Shown here: positions 1-5,796 of the stretch, piece after piece | How positions within the stretch are numbered: the first letter of the stretch is position 1 | Layout: every line of letters starts with the position of its first letter | Notes under the pieces: model-generated | Told to the model about the DNA's origin: nothing | Database searches by the model: none | Seen by the model: the letters and a program-made list of their open reading frames with translations, nothing else | Source: CAZQLW01 sp964639875 | Lineage (GTDB): Archaea; Nanobdellota; Nanobdellia; Woesearchaeales; GW2011-AR9 | Reading direction: 5' to 3' | Length of the DNA: 11,790 nucleotides | NCBI GenBank assembly: GCA_964639875.1 | Contig: CAZXEM010000033.1 | Location: 1-11,790 of the forward strand | Translations under genes and position numbers: made by a program

Positions 1-1
1 A

Positions 2-136
2 ATTACATTGGTTAATTGTTTGGGTTTGACAGAAGGCGGCTTATTCCACCCTACCTATCTTTTACAAAAAGATAGAACCAAAAGACGGCGAGTTACAAGT
101 AACCCACTAATTAAAAGAGTGTATAAATTAAAATAA
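2..136 (+). CDS. Possible C-terminal end of a protein, 5' cut by window edge
   Basis: An open frame enters from the left edge and runs 44 codons to a TAA at 134-136. The readable end is very basic, with the stretch QKDRTKRRRV and a final KRVYKLK, as in a nucleic-acid-binding tail. It would converge on the 513-aa gene ending at 148, with only 11 bases between them, which is normal packing here. I do not recognise the family. Against coding: the same stretch holds two perfect inverted repeats (55-75 and 90-101), so it could instead be a structured non-coding region. The call rests only on an open frame and compact spacing. Confidence 0.35.
   Translation: MTLVNCLGLTEGGLFHPTYLLQKDRTKRRRVTSNPLIKRVYKLK
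55..75. repeat. Perfect 9-bp inverted repeat, 3-base loop
   Basis: CTATCTTTT (55-63) and AAAAGATAG (67-75) are exact inverse complements around ACA. A second short palindrome, GTTAC-AA-GTAAC, lies at 90-101. Both fall inside the open frame 2-136, so they may be chance features of coding DNA, part of a structured RNA, or a bidirectional terminator between the convergent genes. No T-tract follows directly, which weakens the terminator reading. Confidence 0.5.
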
Positions 137-147
137 AAACATAATTC

Positions 148-1689
148 TTACCAAACCCGAATTCCTGCTGTTGCAACCACTCCATTCATTCCCTGTATAC
201 TTTGTGATTGTACTGAAGCTACAAGTTTGAGATCTTTAGATATTTTCCAAGTTCCTTGTCCTTCGATTTCATCTGGCTTAGCAACATTACCAACAATAGA
301 AGCAGAAAAATCTTTTCCTTTTATTTCAGCACCAAACCTTTTTCCTTTTTGGAGTAAAGCAAGAGCTGTTGAATCAGTATTAACAGTAACTCTAGTCTCA
401 GGAGAACCAGTTTGATAAGGGACACTAACAGTCAATCCCACATCAACATTATTATCTTTATAACTAGCACCAGCACTTAACTTTTTAGGATCCACTTTTG
501 TAGTAACATCAACAGAGCCAGCTTGCTCCCCAACAATCAATTCTGGGCCAGCACCACTAATACCAACTCTAACATTTTCAAGAGATGTTAAAGGAACTAA
601 TCCAGGACCTTCTGGCACTAAAGCTAAAACTGATTGCACTATTTCCCCTCCTGCAGCAGTAAGTTCAGTAAAATCTGCTACTTCCATAATTGCTGCTGCC
701 GCTCCAGCTCGAGACAACATATCCAAGTTACCTCCATTCCTCACTATATTTGACCCAATTTCACCATATTGAGTTACTAATTTATCTGCTTCTTTACTCA
801 AAGCTAAAAGGCCACCATCTCCCTGATCAAGAGGCGGAGGTTTTTCCATGATCACTACATCACCAGTAAGTTCTACACTAGAAGACCCAACTGTACCATC
901 TTCAACAATTAATGAAGTGTCTCCTATTTGAATTGTTTCATCATCCAGCTGTAAGGTCCCAGGAATAACCTGGCCATTCTCTGATAAAGAACCAACAAGA
1001 GCTGTTAATCGATTAAACTCGTCCAAACCTGCAAACCCTACACCGCTAATTTGTAATTCATCTTCTGTTTTTGTAACTTCAGTTCCATCATCTAAAGAAG
1101 CAATTATTTCTCCATCCGCAGTTTCCATTTTAGCATTATTAGAAAGAACAGAATCTTCTGGAGTTTTCACCTCTACCGGCCCTGAAGCTTCTTCTAAATC
1201 ATAACTTTTTTCTTCATGTTCAAATTTTCCTTCACTTGTTCCTTTTCCAATGGAGAAACCCCCATCTGCTAAAGCAGTAATTGAAGAACCTTTATACTGG
1301 GGATTTTTTAGATCTAATTTTTCAACGCCGTTAGTTATAACTCCACCATTATAAGTGACAGAACCCAATTTTAAATCTGTTAAACTTAATCCGTGTTTAC
1401 CATTTATTGCTTGATGGGAATTAGGAAAAGTGGATAAATCTGTTGCTTCACTTAAATGAGGATCAAAAGACCATTGGGCTGCAGTAATGTAAGCCCCATT
1501 TCCAGAACTAATTGCTTGAGCAATATCAATTTCATTAGGTGGTGCAGAAGCAATAGAAGCAGGATTAGTATAATCAATCTCTGGTATTGGTGGTGCTACT
1601 GCCGTTGGAGGAGGGACGTTCATATCAGGATCAGCCATTACCAAAAAAGACAACATCAGAACAATAATTAAAAATACTGCTTTTTTCAT
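148..1689 (-). CDS. Secreted beta-rich protein of unknown function, beta-barrel-like C-terminus
   Basis: This 513-aa protein starts with a clear signal peptide (MKK, hydrophobic residues 4-18, probable cleavage after VMA at about 19). A proline-rich linker follows (about 24-36). Residues about 95-290 are rich in G, S, T, D and short beta strands, suggesting a beta-solenoid or stacked-sheet fold. About 300-370 is more helical and Ala/Leu-rich. From about 400 to the end there are alternating amphipathic strands (LKLVASVQSQ, GVVATAGIRVW) closing on a terminal Trp, as bacterial outer-membrane barrels do. No catalytic motif, cysteine or C-terminal anchor is visible. Its ATG overlaps the TGA of the upstream anchored protein by four bases (ATGA), so the two are probably translationally coupled and may act together outside the cell. 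The start is fixed by the overlap and signal peptide. Family not recognised; a cell-surface or secreted role is inferred from the signal peptide alone. Confidence 0.85.
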   Translation of the reverse strand: MKKAVFLIIVLMLSFLVMADPDMNVPPPTAVAPPIPEIDYTNPASIASAPPNEIDIAQAISSGNGAYITAAQWSFDPHLSEATDLSTFPNSHQAINGKHGLSLTDLKLGSVTYNGGVITNGVEKLDLKNPQYKGSSITALADGGFSIGKGTSEGKFEHEEKSYDLEEASGPVEVKTPEDSVLSNNAKMETADGEIIASLDDGTEVTKTEDELQISGVGFAGLDEFNRLTALVGSLSENGQVIPGTLQLDDETIQIGDTSLIVEDGTVGSSSVELTGDVVIMEKPPPLDQGDGGLLALSKEADKLVTQYGEIGSNIVRNGGNLDMLSRAGAAAAIMEVADFTELTAAGGEIVQSVLALVPEGPGLVPLTSLENVRVGISGAGPELIVGEQAGSVDVTTKVDPKKLSAGASYKDNNVDVGLTVSVPYQTGSPETRVTVNTDSTALALLQKGKRFGAEIKGKDFSASIVGNVAKPDEIEGQGTWKISKDLKLVASVQSQSIQGMNGVVATAGIRVW

Positions 1690-2510
1690 TCGAACACCCC
1701 TTCGATATCAACCTTACTAGCAAACAAAAATCTTAAAGGCTCATGATTAATGATAGAATTATTATCTGTAACTAAAAATATGTAAGTATCATTGTTAAAC
1801 AAAGAAACGTCTGTAGTGTAATTATTTTCAAGAAGATAAATCACATCAATATAGTAAGGTTGTTCTTTTATTCTCTCCATGAAATCTTCCAAAAACAAAG
1901 CTCCTCTTTTCAAATCTGCTTTAACTTTAGTAATCGGGAAATCAATCATTTCTTTCTCTTGATTTTTAAATTTTAATTCTAAAGGCCATTTGACAGTAAA
2001 CAGTACAGATTCGTCAACAATTTTTGTAGTTGTATCAACCTCGCCTTTCTCTACTTGAAAAGATTCAAAAATTAAATCGTGGCTAACAACATCTTCTTCA
2101 ACATCAATCAATTTAGGCTTGCCAACTTCACCCAAACAATCTTCTAAACGTTCATCTAACATGATACTTAAAGAATCTTCCATTTCTTCTACTGAAGAAG
2201 TTTGTTCCTCACCCAAATAATAAAGGTAATTAGCATCAAACACTTCTTCATCAAAAAAGTTACCCACTAATTCTTTTTTCCCACCATAAAAACCTAACGT
2301 GAGGATGGCTTTTTCCCCGAGATCATTAATACACCATTCAACCCGATTTTTAATTTTCTCTGAATTCAAATCCAATTCAAATTTGTCCGCTACCTCTTGT
2401 TCCAATTGTTTTTCTTTCATGTAATTGTTTAAATAAATAAATGAAAAAACAGTGACTAGTATTAAAAGCCCCATAATCATAAAAATTGTTATTTGCCCCT
2501 TTTTTTGCAT
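1686..2510 (-). CDS. Membrane-anchored, pilin-like protein of unknown function
   Basis: 274 aa. The N-terminus reads MQKKGQITIF followed by a hydrophobic stretch to about residue 27, giving one membrane segment with the rest outside. The KKGQ followed by a hydrophobic helix resembles archaeal class III (prepilin) signal peptides, cut after the Gly, but the usual Glu five residues after the cut is Phe here, so processing is uncertain. After the anchor come a charged helical region, a segment with RVEWC (Cys60) and LGFYGG (about 72-77), a second Cys near 125, and a mixed alpha/beta C-terminal half. From memory, proteins with this start and a conserved V-E-x-C plus L-G-x-x-G-G pattern are common and uncharacterised in Woesearchaeota-like genomes. 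It is first in a two-gene operon with the secreted 513-aa protein. A TATA-like box 28 bases upstream and no Shine-Dalgarno suggest a leaderless mRNA. Confidence 0.85.
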   Translation of the reverse strand: MQKKGQITIFMIMGLLILVTVFSFIYLNNYMKEKQLEQEVADKFELDLNSEKIKNRVEWCINDLGEKAILTLGFYGGKKELVGNFFDEEVFDANYLYYLGEEQTSSVEEMEDSLSIMLDERLEDCLGEVGKPKLIDVEEDVVSHDLIFESFQVEKGEVDTTTKIVDESVLFTVKWPLELKFKNQEKEMIDFPITKVKADLKRGALFLEDFMERIKEQPYYIDVIYLLENNYTTDVSLFNNDTYIFLVTDNNSIINHEPLRFLFASKVDIEGVFE

Positions 2511-2533
2511 AATGATAATGAAACATATTAAGG

Positions 2534-2544
2534 TTTATAAAAAT
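2534..2544 (-). promoter_or_regulatory. TATA box for the anchored/secreted protein operon
   Basis: On the minus strand the sequence ATTTTTATAAA lies with its centre about 28 bases before the ATG at 2510. That spacing puts the transcription start at or near the start codon and fits the lack of a ribosome binding site. Inferred from spacing and base composition only. Confidence 0.5.
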
Positions 2545-2560
2545 TTGCCAGAGTCAAGCT

Positions 2561-2631
2561 AAAAATTTCCAAAAACCCAAGCAAAGGCAAAACCTTTTTG
2601 GGTTTTTAAAATCAAAAAATTTCCAAAAACC
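2561..2631. repeat. 17-base direct repeat flanking the hairpin
   Basis: AAAAATTTCCAAAAACC occurs at 2561-2577 and again at 2615-2631, 54 bases apart. The first copy overlaps the left arm of the hairpin at 2571-2607 and the second abuts the TATA box of the sec61-beta operon. It may be a paired regulator-binding site or the trace of a small local duplication. Confidence 0.6.
2571..2607. repeat. Two-part hairpin between divergent promoters
   Basis: AAAAACCCAA (2571-2580) pairs perfectly with TTGGGTTTTT (2598-2607). Inside, after a two-base GC bulge, AAAGG (2583-2587) pairs with CCTTT (2593-2597) around a CAAAA loop. The hairpin lies midway between the TATA boxes of the two divergent operons. 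It could be a DNA-level operator or insulator, or a terminator-like element; in DNA this AT-rich, chance formation of 10+5 perfect pairs is unlikely. Confidence 0.65.
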
Positions 2632-2640
2632 TTATAAAAC
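2631..2640 (+). promoter_or_regulatory. TATA box for sec61-beta/NAC operon
   Basis: CTTATAAAAC lies with its centre 27 bases before the ATG at 2662, the spacing expected for an archaeal leaderless transcript. No purine-rich ribosome binding site precedes the start. Confidence 0.55.
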
Positions 2641-2661
2641 CAATAAATCTTAAGAGATAAA

Positions 2662-2835
2662 ATGGCTCGAGATAACAAAATAAGAATGCCTTCTGGACAA
2701 GGCGGTTTAACTAGGTACTTTGACGAATACAAGTCTAAGATAGAATTTTCACCAAACGCAGTTATTGTTATGGCAATTGTTGCAATGATTATTGTCTTAC
2801 TACTACACTATTTTGGATCCAGCTTTTTAGGTTAA
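2662..2835 (+). CDS. Preprotein translocase subunit Sec61-beta (archaeal SecG)
   Basis: A 57-aa tail-anchored membrane protein and the smallest part of the archaeal SecYE-beta channel. Residues 1-32 are cytosolic with the family signature: MPSGQGGLTRYFDE (9-22), then an E-F-S-P segment just before the membrane. Residues about 33-50 form the single membrane helix and a short tail ends FLG. The length matches archaeal Sec61-beta (about 50-60 aa). Sec61-beta binds the channel and helps contact with ribosomes and targeting factors; it is non-essential in some organisms. It is followed after four bases by the NAC gene, so co-translational targeting and nascent-chain binding are probably co-expressed. 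The ATG was chosen because it gives the usual MAR/K-rich start and sits at leaderless spacing from the TATA box. Confidence 0.95.
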   Translation: MARDNKIRMPSGQGGLTRYFDEYKSKIEFSPNAVIVMAIVAMIIVLLLHYFGSSFLG

Positions 2836-2839
2836 AAAA

Positions 2840-3184
2840 ATGATGCCAGGAATGAACCCCAGAAAAGTACAGCAAATGATGAAACAGATGGGAATCCAAC
2901 AAGTAGAGGTTCCTGCTATTGAAGTAATCATTAAAACTAAAGATAAAGAAATTATTATCACTAACCCTTCTGTCCAAAAAGTTAACATGATGGGGAATGA
3001 AAATTTTCAAATTTCTGGTAATATTGAAGAAAGAGAATTATCTACCGCACCAGACATTTCTGAAGATGATATTAAAACAGTAATGGACCAAACAGGAAAG
3101 TCTGAAGAAGAAAGTAAAAAAGCAATTGAAGATGCTAAAGGCGATTTAGCAGAAGCAATCATGGGCCTAAGTAAAAACGAATAA
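2840..3184 (+). CDS. Nascent polypeptide-associated complex protein (NAC, alpha-type)
   Basis: 114 aa, the normal length for archaeal NAC, which acts as a homodimer at the ribosome exit tunnel and shields emerging chains. Residues 1-15 are Met-rich and basic (MNPRKVQQMMKQMGI), the ribosome-binding end typical of archaeal forms. Residues about 20-70 form the beta-barrel NAC domain (VEVPAIEVIIKTKDKEIII, then NPSVQKVNMMGNENFQISG). Residues about 76-112 form a UBA domain beginning DISEDDIKTVMDQTGKSEEE, with the alternating helix pattern ending in AEAIMGL. It sits four bases behind sec61-beta, so the two are surely one operon. The first of two adjacent ATGs is used; the second would remove one residue. 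Confidence 0.95.
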   Translation: MMPGMNPRKVQQMMKQMGIQQVEVPAIEVIIKTKDKEIIITNPSVQKVNMMGNENFQISGNIEERELSTAPDISEDDIKTVMDQTGKSEEESKKAIEDAKGDLAEAIMGLSKNE

Positions 3185-3204
3185 TCTTAATTTATAACAA
3201 GAAA

Positions 3205-3216
3205 TTTTAAATAATT
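3205..3216 (+). promoter_or_regulatory. TATA box for the first helical-pair gene
   Basis: TTTTAAATAATT is centred about 28 bases before the ATG at 3239, with no ribosome binding site in between. This suggests a separate leaderless transcript rather than read-through from NAC. Confidence 0.45.
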
Positions 3217-3238
3217 CTTTCCATTATAACATAAATAA

Positions 3239-3724
3239 ATGGAAAATCTTCCAGATTATATCCTTGATAGGCAAAAAGCTATCCAACAGTATGAAGGCGC
3301 TTACCATCTGTTTAATGTTACATTTCCATTAGTTAAAGATCCTAAACTTTTAATTGGAGTGGTGAACAATATTTCGGAATCATTAGAAAAATCAATGGAC
3401 GCAATTTTAAAATATGAACGAGCATTACGTCTGGTCCCACATTATCAAGAAGAGTTTCAAAGTAAATTTAACATTTTTCGTTACAAATCTGTCCGCCGAA
3501 ACAAAATACCAGGGGAGATCATCAATTTGATCATCGAATTGAGGGAAATATTAGCCCTGCAAAAAAGAAGTCCCATGGAATTTCAACGTGGAAACCGGTT
3601 TGTGATTTGTTCTAAAGATTACCAGATGAAAGTGATTTCAATCAAAGAATTACAGAATTATATGGATTTAAACAAAAGGTTTATTAATATCATGGAGACT
3701 GTTATTAAAAAAAATAGTAAATGA
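3239..3724 (+). CDS. Unknown helical protein, first of a paralogous pair
   Basis: 161 aa, soluble, without signal peptide, membrane helix or cysteine cluster. It is almost wholly helical: an N-terminal bundle (about 10-65, including SESLEKSMDAILKYERALRL), a basic stretch near 80-92 (FRYKSVRRNK), a long helix (IINLIIELREILALQKRSP), a short strand-like part (RFVICSKDYQMKVISI) and a last helix (about 130-158). The C-terminal 65 residues align with those of the next gene: I-x-N at the helix start, an ungapped run to S-P, then E-F-x-R and I-x-x-L-x-N before the last helix, so the two look like diverged paralogues. A bundle with conserved basic residues could resemble HEPN-type domains, but the R-x4-6-H active motif is not evident. 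Function unknown. It has its own promoter and is probably leaderless. Confidence 0.85.
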   Translation: MENLPDYILDRQKAIQQYEGAYHLFNVTFPLVKDPKLLIGVVNNISESLEKSMDAILKYERALRLVPHYQEEFQSKFNIFRYKSVRRNKIPGEIINLIIELREILALQKRSPMEFQRGNRFVICSKDYQMKVISIKELQNYMDLNKRFINIMETVIKKNSK

Positions 3725-3728
3725 GAAT

Positions 3729-3740
3729 TAAATTATAATT
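3729..3740 (+). promoter_or_regulatory. TATA box for the second helical-pair gene
   Basis: TAAATTATAATT is centred about 25 bases before the ATG at 3760, with no ribosome binding site. The gap between the two pair genes is only 35 bases, so the box lies just beyond the first gene's stop. Confidence 0.4.
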
Positions 3741-3759
3741 AAAACAATTATTTTGATAA

Positions 3760-4254
3760 ATGATAATAACAAATGACTATCTATTAGAAGCGATGAATGA
3801 ACTGAAACGCTTAGAACATATTATTTACGTTAGTTTGAAATATACACGAACAACTGACGTAATCACCAATGCATTAAAACGATTATTGGAGATATTTGAC
3901 TTAGTGATTGAAGCTTTTTTAGAAAAAGCTAAAGAAGAAAACCTAATTGCAAGCTTACCAAAAAGTCCTGCTTTAAGAGCAACAAGGTTAGGCGAGATTC
4001 ATTCTGAGGATAAAATCCTTAATGATTACCTTCACTTTTACCAATTTCTTAAAAATGTTTTAAAATCACCTTACGGAAAAAGACAAGAATTTCGTCGTCA
4101 TGTTACTTTGATCGTAGAATTTGAGAATTCTACTGCAGAAGCCAACATTGATAACCTTTCTAACTGTGAGAGGTATGTTCAAGGTTTCTTCAATTACGCT
4201 TCAAAAATAATTGAAGGGCCACAAGAAGATGAAGAAAATAGTGAAGAGAACTAA
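3760..4254 (+). CDS. Unknown helical protein, second of a paralogous pair
   Basis: 164 aa, soluble and mostly helical. The N-terminal helices (NDYLLEAMNELKRLEHIIYV, then about 30-58) are followed by a loop (about 62-85: IASLPKSPALRATRLGEIHS), a long helix (ILNDYLHFYQFLKNVLKSP), a basic strand-like part (EFRRHVTLIVEFEN), a helix (about 135-153) and a very acidic tail (QEDEENSEEN). The order, and the S-P and E-F-x-R landmarks, match the upstream 161-aa protein, though overall identity is low. The acidic tail is missing from the partner, which is more basic, so a heterodimer is conceivable. No enzyme motif is visible. The gene converges on the Lrp regulator gene, 40 bases away. Not recognised. 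Confidence 0.85.
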   Translation: MIITNDYLLEAMNELKRLEHIIYVSLKYTRTTDVITNALKRLLEIFDLVIEAFLEKAKEENLIASLPKSPALRATRLGEIHSEDKILNDYLHFYQFLKNVLKSPYGKRQEFRRHVTLIVEFENSTAEANIDNLSNCERYVQGFFNYASKIIEGPQEDEENSEEN

Positions 4255-4294
4255 AATTTAAAAATAATATTAAAAATAAAACAAAAAAATCAAT

Positions 4295-4735
4295 CTATTT
4301 CTCGTGAATTACTACTAAAGATTGAGTCCTATCAACTCCAGGAATAGCTTGAAATTTTTTCAATAAAAACTGATCATATTCTTGAACATCTTTAACTCTA
4401 ACTCTGATAACTATATCTGTACCCCCAGTTACAACTGCAACTTCAGTAACCTCGGGAAGAATCTTAATTTCTTTAGCTAATTGATGTTGATCTTTTTTCA
4501 GTTCTCTTAACAACTTGTAATCTACTGAAACCAGGACAATAACTGAAAAACCTTTCTCAATTTTGTCATAATCTAAATCAAGAGTAAACTTTTTGATAAT
4601 TTTTTCTTGTTTAAGTTTTCTAATTCTATTATGAATCGTTGTTATGGGTAAAAGTGTTTTTTTAGCAATCTGGCGAGTAGTATAATCGCCGTGTTCTTGC
4701 AAAACTTCAATAATTTTCTTGTCTTTTTCATCCAT
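4295..4735 (-). CDS. Lrp/AsnC family transcriptional regulator
   Basis: 146 aa, the usual full length. An N-terminal helix-turn-helix (about 3-45: DKKIIEVLQEHGDYTTRQIA, with recognition helix TTIHNRIRKLKQE) is followed by a basic linker and the RAM ligand-sensing domain (about 62-142), which has the beta-alpha-beta-beta-alpha-beta pattern and the G-D-type turn VVTGGTDIVIRVRV (101-114) where amino-acid effectors bind at dimer interfaces in relatives. Such proteins form dimers to octamers and answer to amino acids such as Leu, Asn, Lys or Gln. It is divergent from the cluster that ends in asnA, so asparagine or aspartate is a reasonable guess for the effector, not shown by the sequence. A palindrome between its TATA box and ATG suggests autoregulation. 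Confidence 0.93.
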   Translation of the reverse strand: MDEKDKKIIEVLQEHGDYTTRQIAKKTLLPITTIHNRIRKLKQEKIIKKFTLDLDYDKIEKGFSVIVLVSVDYKLLRELKKDQHQLAKEIKILPEVTEVAVVTGGTDIVIRVRVKDVQEYDQFLLKKFQAIPGVDRTQSLVVIHEK

Positions 4736-4749
4736 TTTATACTTAGTGA

Positions 4750-4765
4750 TGGAACAAACGTTCCA
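4750..4765. promoter_or_regulatory. Palindromic operator candidate for the Lrp-like regulator
   Basis: TGGAAC-AAAC-GTTCCA is a perfect 6-bp inverted repeat with a 4-base centre. It lies between the TATA box (4768-4777) and the expected transcription start of the regulator gene. Archaeal Lrp-type regulators often repress themselves by binding a dyad in this place and blocking polymerase recruitment. No second copy was found before the divergent gene at 4903. Confidence 0.6.
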
Positions 4766-4767
4766 AA

Positions 4768-4777
4768 TTATATAAAC
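4768..4777 (-). promoter_or_regulatory. TATA box for the Lrp-like regulator
   Basis: On the minus strand TTTATATAAT lies about 37 bases before the ATG at 4735, giving a start site about 10 bases upstream of the codon. It directly abuts the palindrome at 4750-4765. Confidence 0.55.
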
Positions 4778-4820
4778 ATTTCGCTATTTTTAGCCATTTT
4801 AACCATTATTTGTGGAATAG

Positions 4821-4830
4821 GTATTTAAAC
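4821..4830 (+). promoter_or_regulatory. TATA box for the asnA-containing cluster
   Basis: GTATTTAAAC lies about 77 bases before the ATG at 4903, so the transcript should carry a leader of about 50 bases. That leader holds a strong ribosome binding site, GAGGAG at 4891-4896, six bases before the ATG. This differs from the leaderless genes elsewhere in the window. Confidence 0.45.
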
Positions 4831-4902
4831 CATTTAGCCTTCTAGAATAATAGGAAAGAGAAGGAGTAGAAGTTTACTGAACAAAAAAAAGAGGAGATAA
4901 AA

Positions 4903-5109
4903 ATGAAAAAAACAATGAAAATCCATGTAAGAGAAAAAGGAGATTGGTTAGAATGGAAATTAGCTGAAGATTGTAGATTTTCAGGGATGGCAGTAAGTGG
5001 AGGTGTGTACATTAGACATGTCCATTATGAAACTGCAATGAGTAGCTTAACGAGATCTCTAAAAAGAGATTATCAGGGTCATAAATTAGAAATCATTGCG
5101 GATAAATAA
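4903..5109 (+). CDS. Small protein of unknown function
   Basis: 68 aa, predicted alpha/beta, basic, no membrane segment. The N-terminal half reads as two strands (KKTMKIHVREKGDWLEWKLA) around WLEW; the middle has FSGMAVSGGVYIRHVHYETA; the end is a basic helix and strand (SLKRDYQGHKLEIIA). Single Cys at 24. Not recognised. The start is supported by GAGGAG six bases upstream. It leads a cluster with the 161-aa protein (23 bases on) and probably asnA. All five arginines use AGA, as in the next gene. A small binding or regulatory protein is possible, but nothing in the sequence says so. Confidence 0.75.
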   Translation: MKKTMKIHVREKGDWLEWKLAEDCRFSGMAVSGGVYIRHVHYETAMSSLTRSLKRDYQGHKLEIIADK

Positions 5110-5132
5110 AAAATGAAAGGAGAAAAATAAAA

Positions 5133-5618
5133 ATGAAAGAAGAATATTTTATGAGAGTAGGAATACTGGAAACTAGTACTGAAGAAGTAAAAGAGGTACT
5201 TGCAAAGATTGAAACTTTGTTAGGGGTAGAAGCAATTAAAGAAGATAAATATGCAATTTCCATGGATGCAGGAATGATGAGTGGTTATATGCCTTTGTTC
5301 CCATATAGAGGACATATTTCAGAAGTAGGAGACTTTGCTTGTTTTACTTTTGATGTAAAAAGTTTGGTAACAAGAAGCGATTGGAAAGAAAAAAGGGTAG
5401 AATTGACTGAATTATTAAAAACTGAAATTAGTGAAGAGATCAGGGTACCAGGGATATATAGGGTTAGTGGTACAGATTTAACGATGGGATTTGAATTAGT
5501 AAGAGAAGGGAGAAAACCATTTCATGAACATTCAACAATTAGAGATGTCGTTGAAGATAGTTATACATTTTATGCAGGAGAACATGATGAAAAAGTTTTG
5601 ACGGGAACCTATAGTTAG
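5133..5618 (+). CDS. Unknown 161-aa protein ahead of asnA
   Basis: A soluble alpha/beta protein. The N-terminus alternates strand and helix (MRVGILETSTEEVKEVLAKI, about 7-26), followed by a Gly/Met-rich loop (MDAGMMSGYMPLFPYRGH, about 45-62), a strand pair (DFACFTFDVKSLV), a helix (about 88-98), and a C-terminal half with VPGIYRVSGTDLTMGFELV and HEHSTIRDVVEDSYTFYAG. The ferredoxin-like start suggests a small binding fold, but no cofactor motif is visible. Not recognised. The ribosome binding site AAAGGAG (5116-5122) stands ten bases before the ATG. All arginines are AGA or AGG, unlike the mixed use in the genes before 4255, which hints weakly at a separate history. An in-frame ATG at 5151 is an alternative start. 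Confidence 0.8.
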   Translation: MKEEYFMRVGILETSTEEVKEVLAKIETLLGVEAIKEDKYAISMDAGMMSGYMPLFPYRGHISEVGDFACFTFDVKSLVTRSDWKEKRVELTELLKTEISEEIRVPGIYRVSGTDLTMGFELVREGRKPFHEHSTIRDVVEDSYTFYAGEHDEKVLTGTYS

Positions 5619-5672
5619 GCTGTTTAAAAATTAAAAAATCTTTTGGTGGGATTAGATGTTTGGAGAATTAAA

Positions 5673-5783
5673 ATGCAAATCAAAAAAGAACAAGAAAAGA
5701 AAAAAGAAGAAATCTCACCTGAAGAAATTTCCCTAAAAATATTCAAAAAAATGGGGATGCCACTTTGTAGGATTATCAGTTAA
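5673..5783 (+). CDS. Doubtful small ORF just before asnA (36 aa)
   Basis: The frame starts with ATG, preceded by GGAG (5662-5665) at seven bases, and ends in TAA only 13 bases before the preferred asnA start. The product begins with a run of Lys/Glu (KKEQEKKKEE) followed by ISPEEISLKIFKKMGMPL. An overlapping frame at 5656-5736 (26 aa, Lys-rich) has GGTGGG upstream, so neither frame stands out. It could be a short leader peptide tied to asnA translation, a real tiny protein, or chance in A-rich DNA. Confidence 0.25.
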   Translation: MQIKKEQEKKKEEISPEEISLKIFKKMGMPLCRIIS

Positions 5784-5796
5784 AATGGAGGAAAAA

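Noticed and set aside
2789..3010. 73-aa minus-strand frame over NAC
   Set aside because: Shadow of the sec61-beta/NAC operon; NAC is well conserved on the other strand.
3239..4254. HEPN/MNT toxin-antitoxin pair
   Set aside because: The two proteins are helical and adjacent, but neither shows the R-x4-6-H HEPN motif nor the G-S-x10-D-x-D nucleotidyltransferase motif, and they resemble each other.
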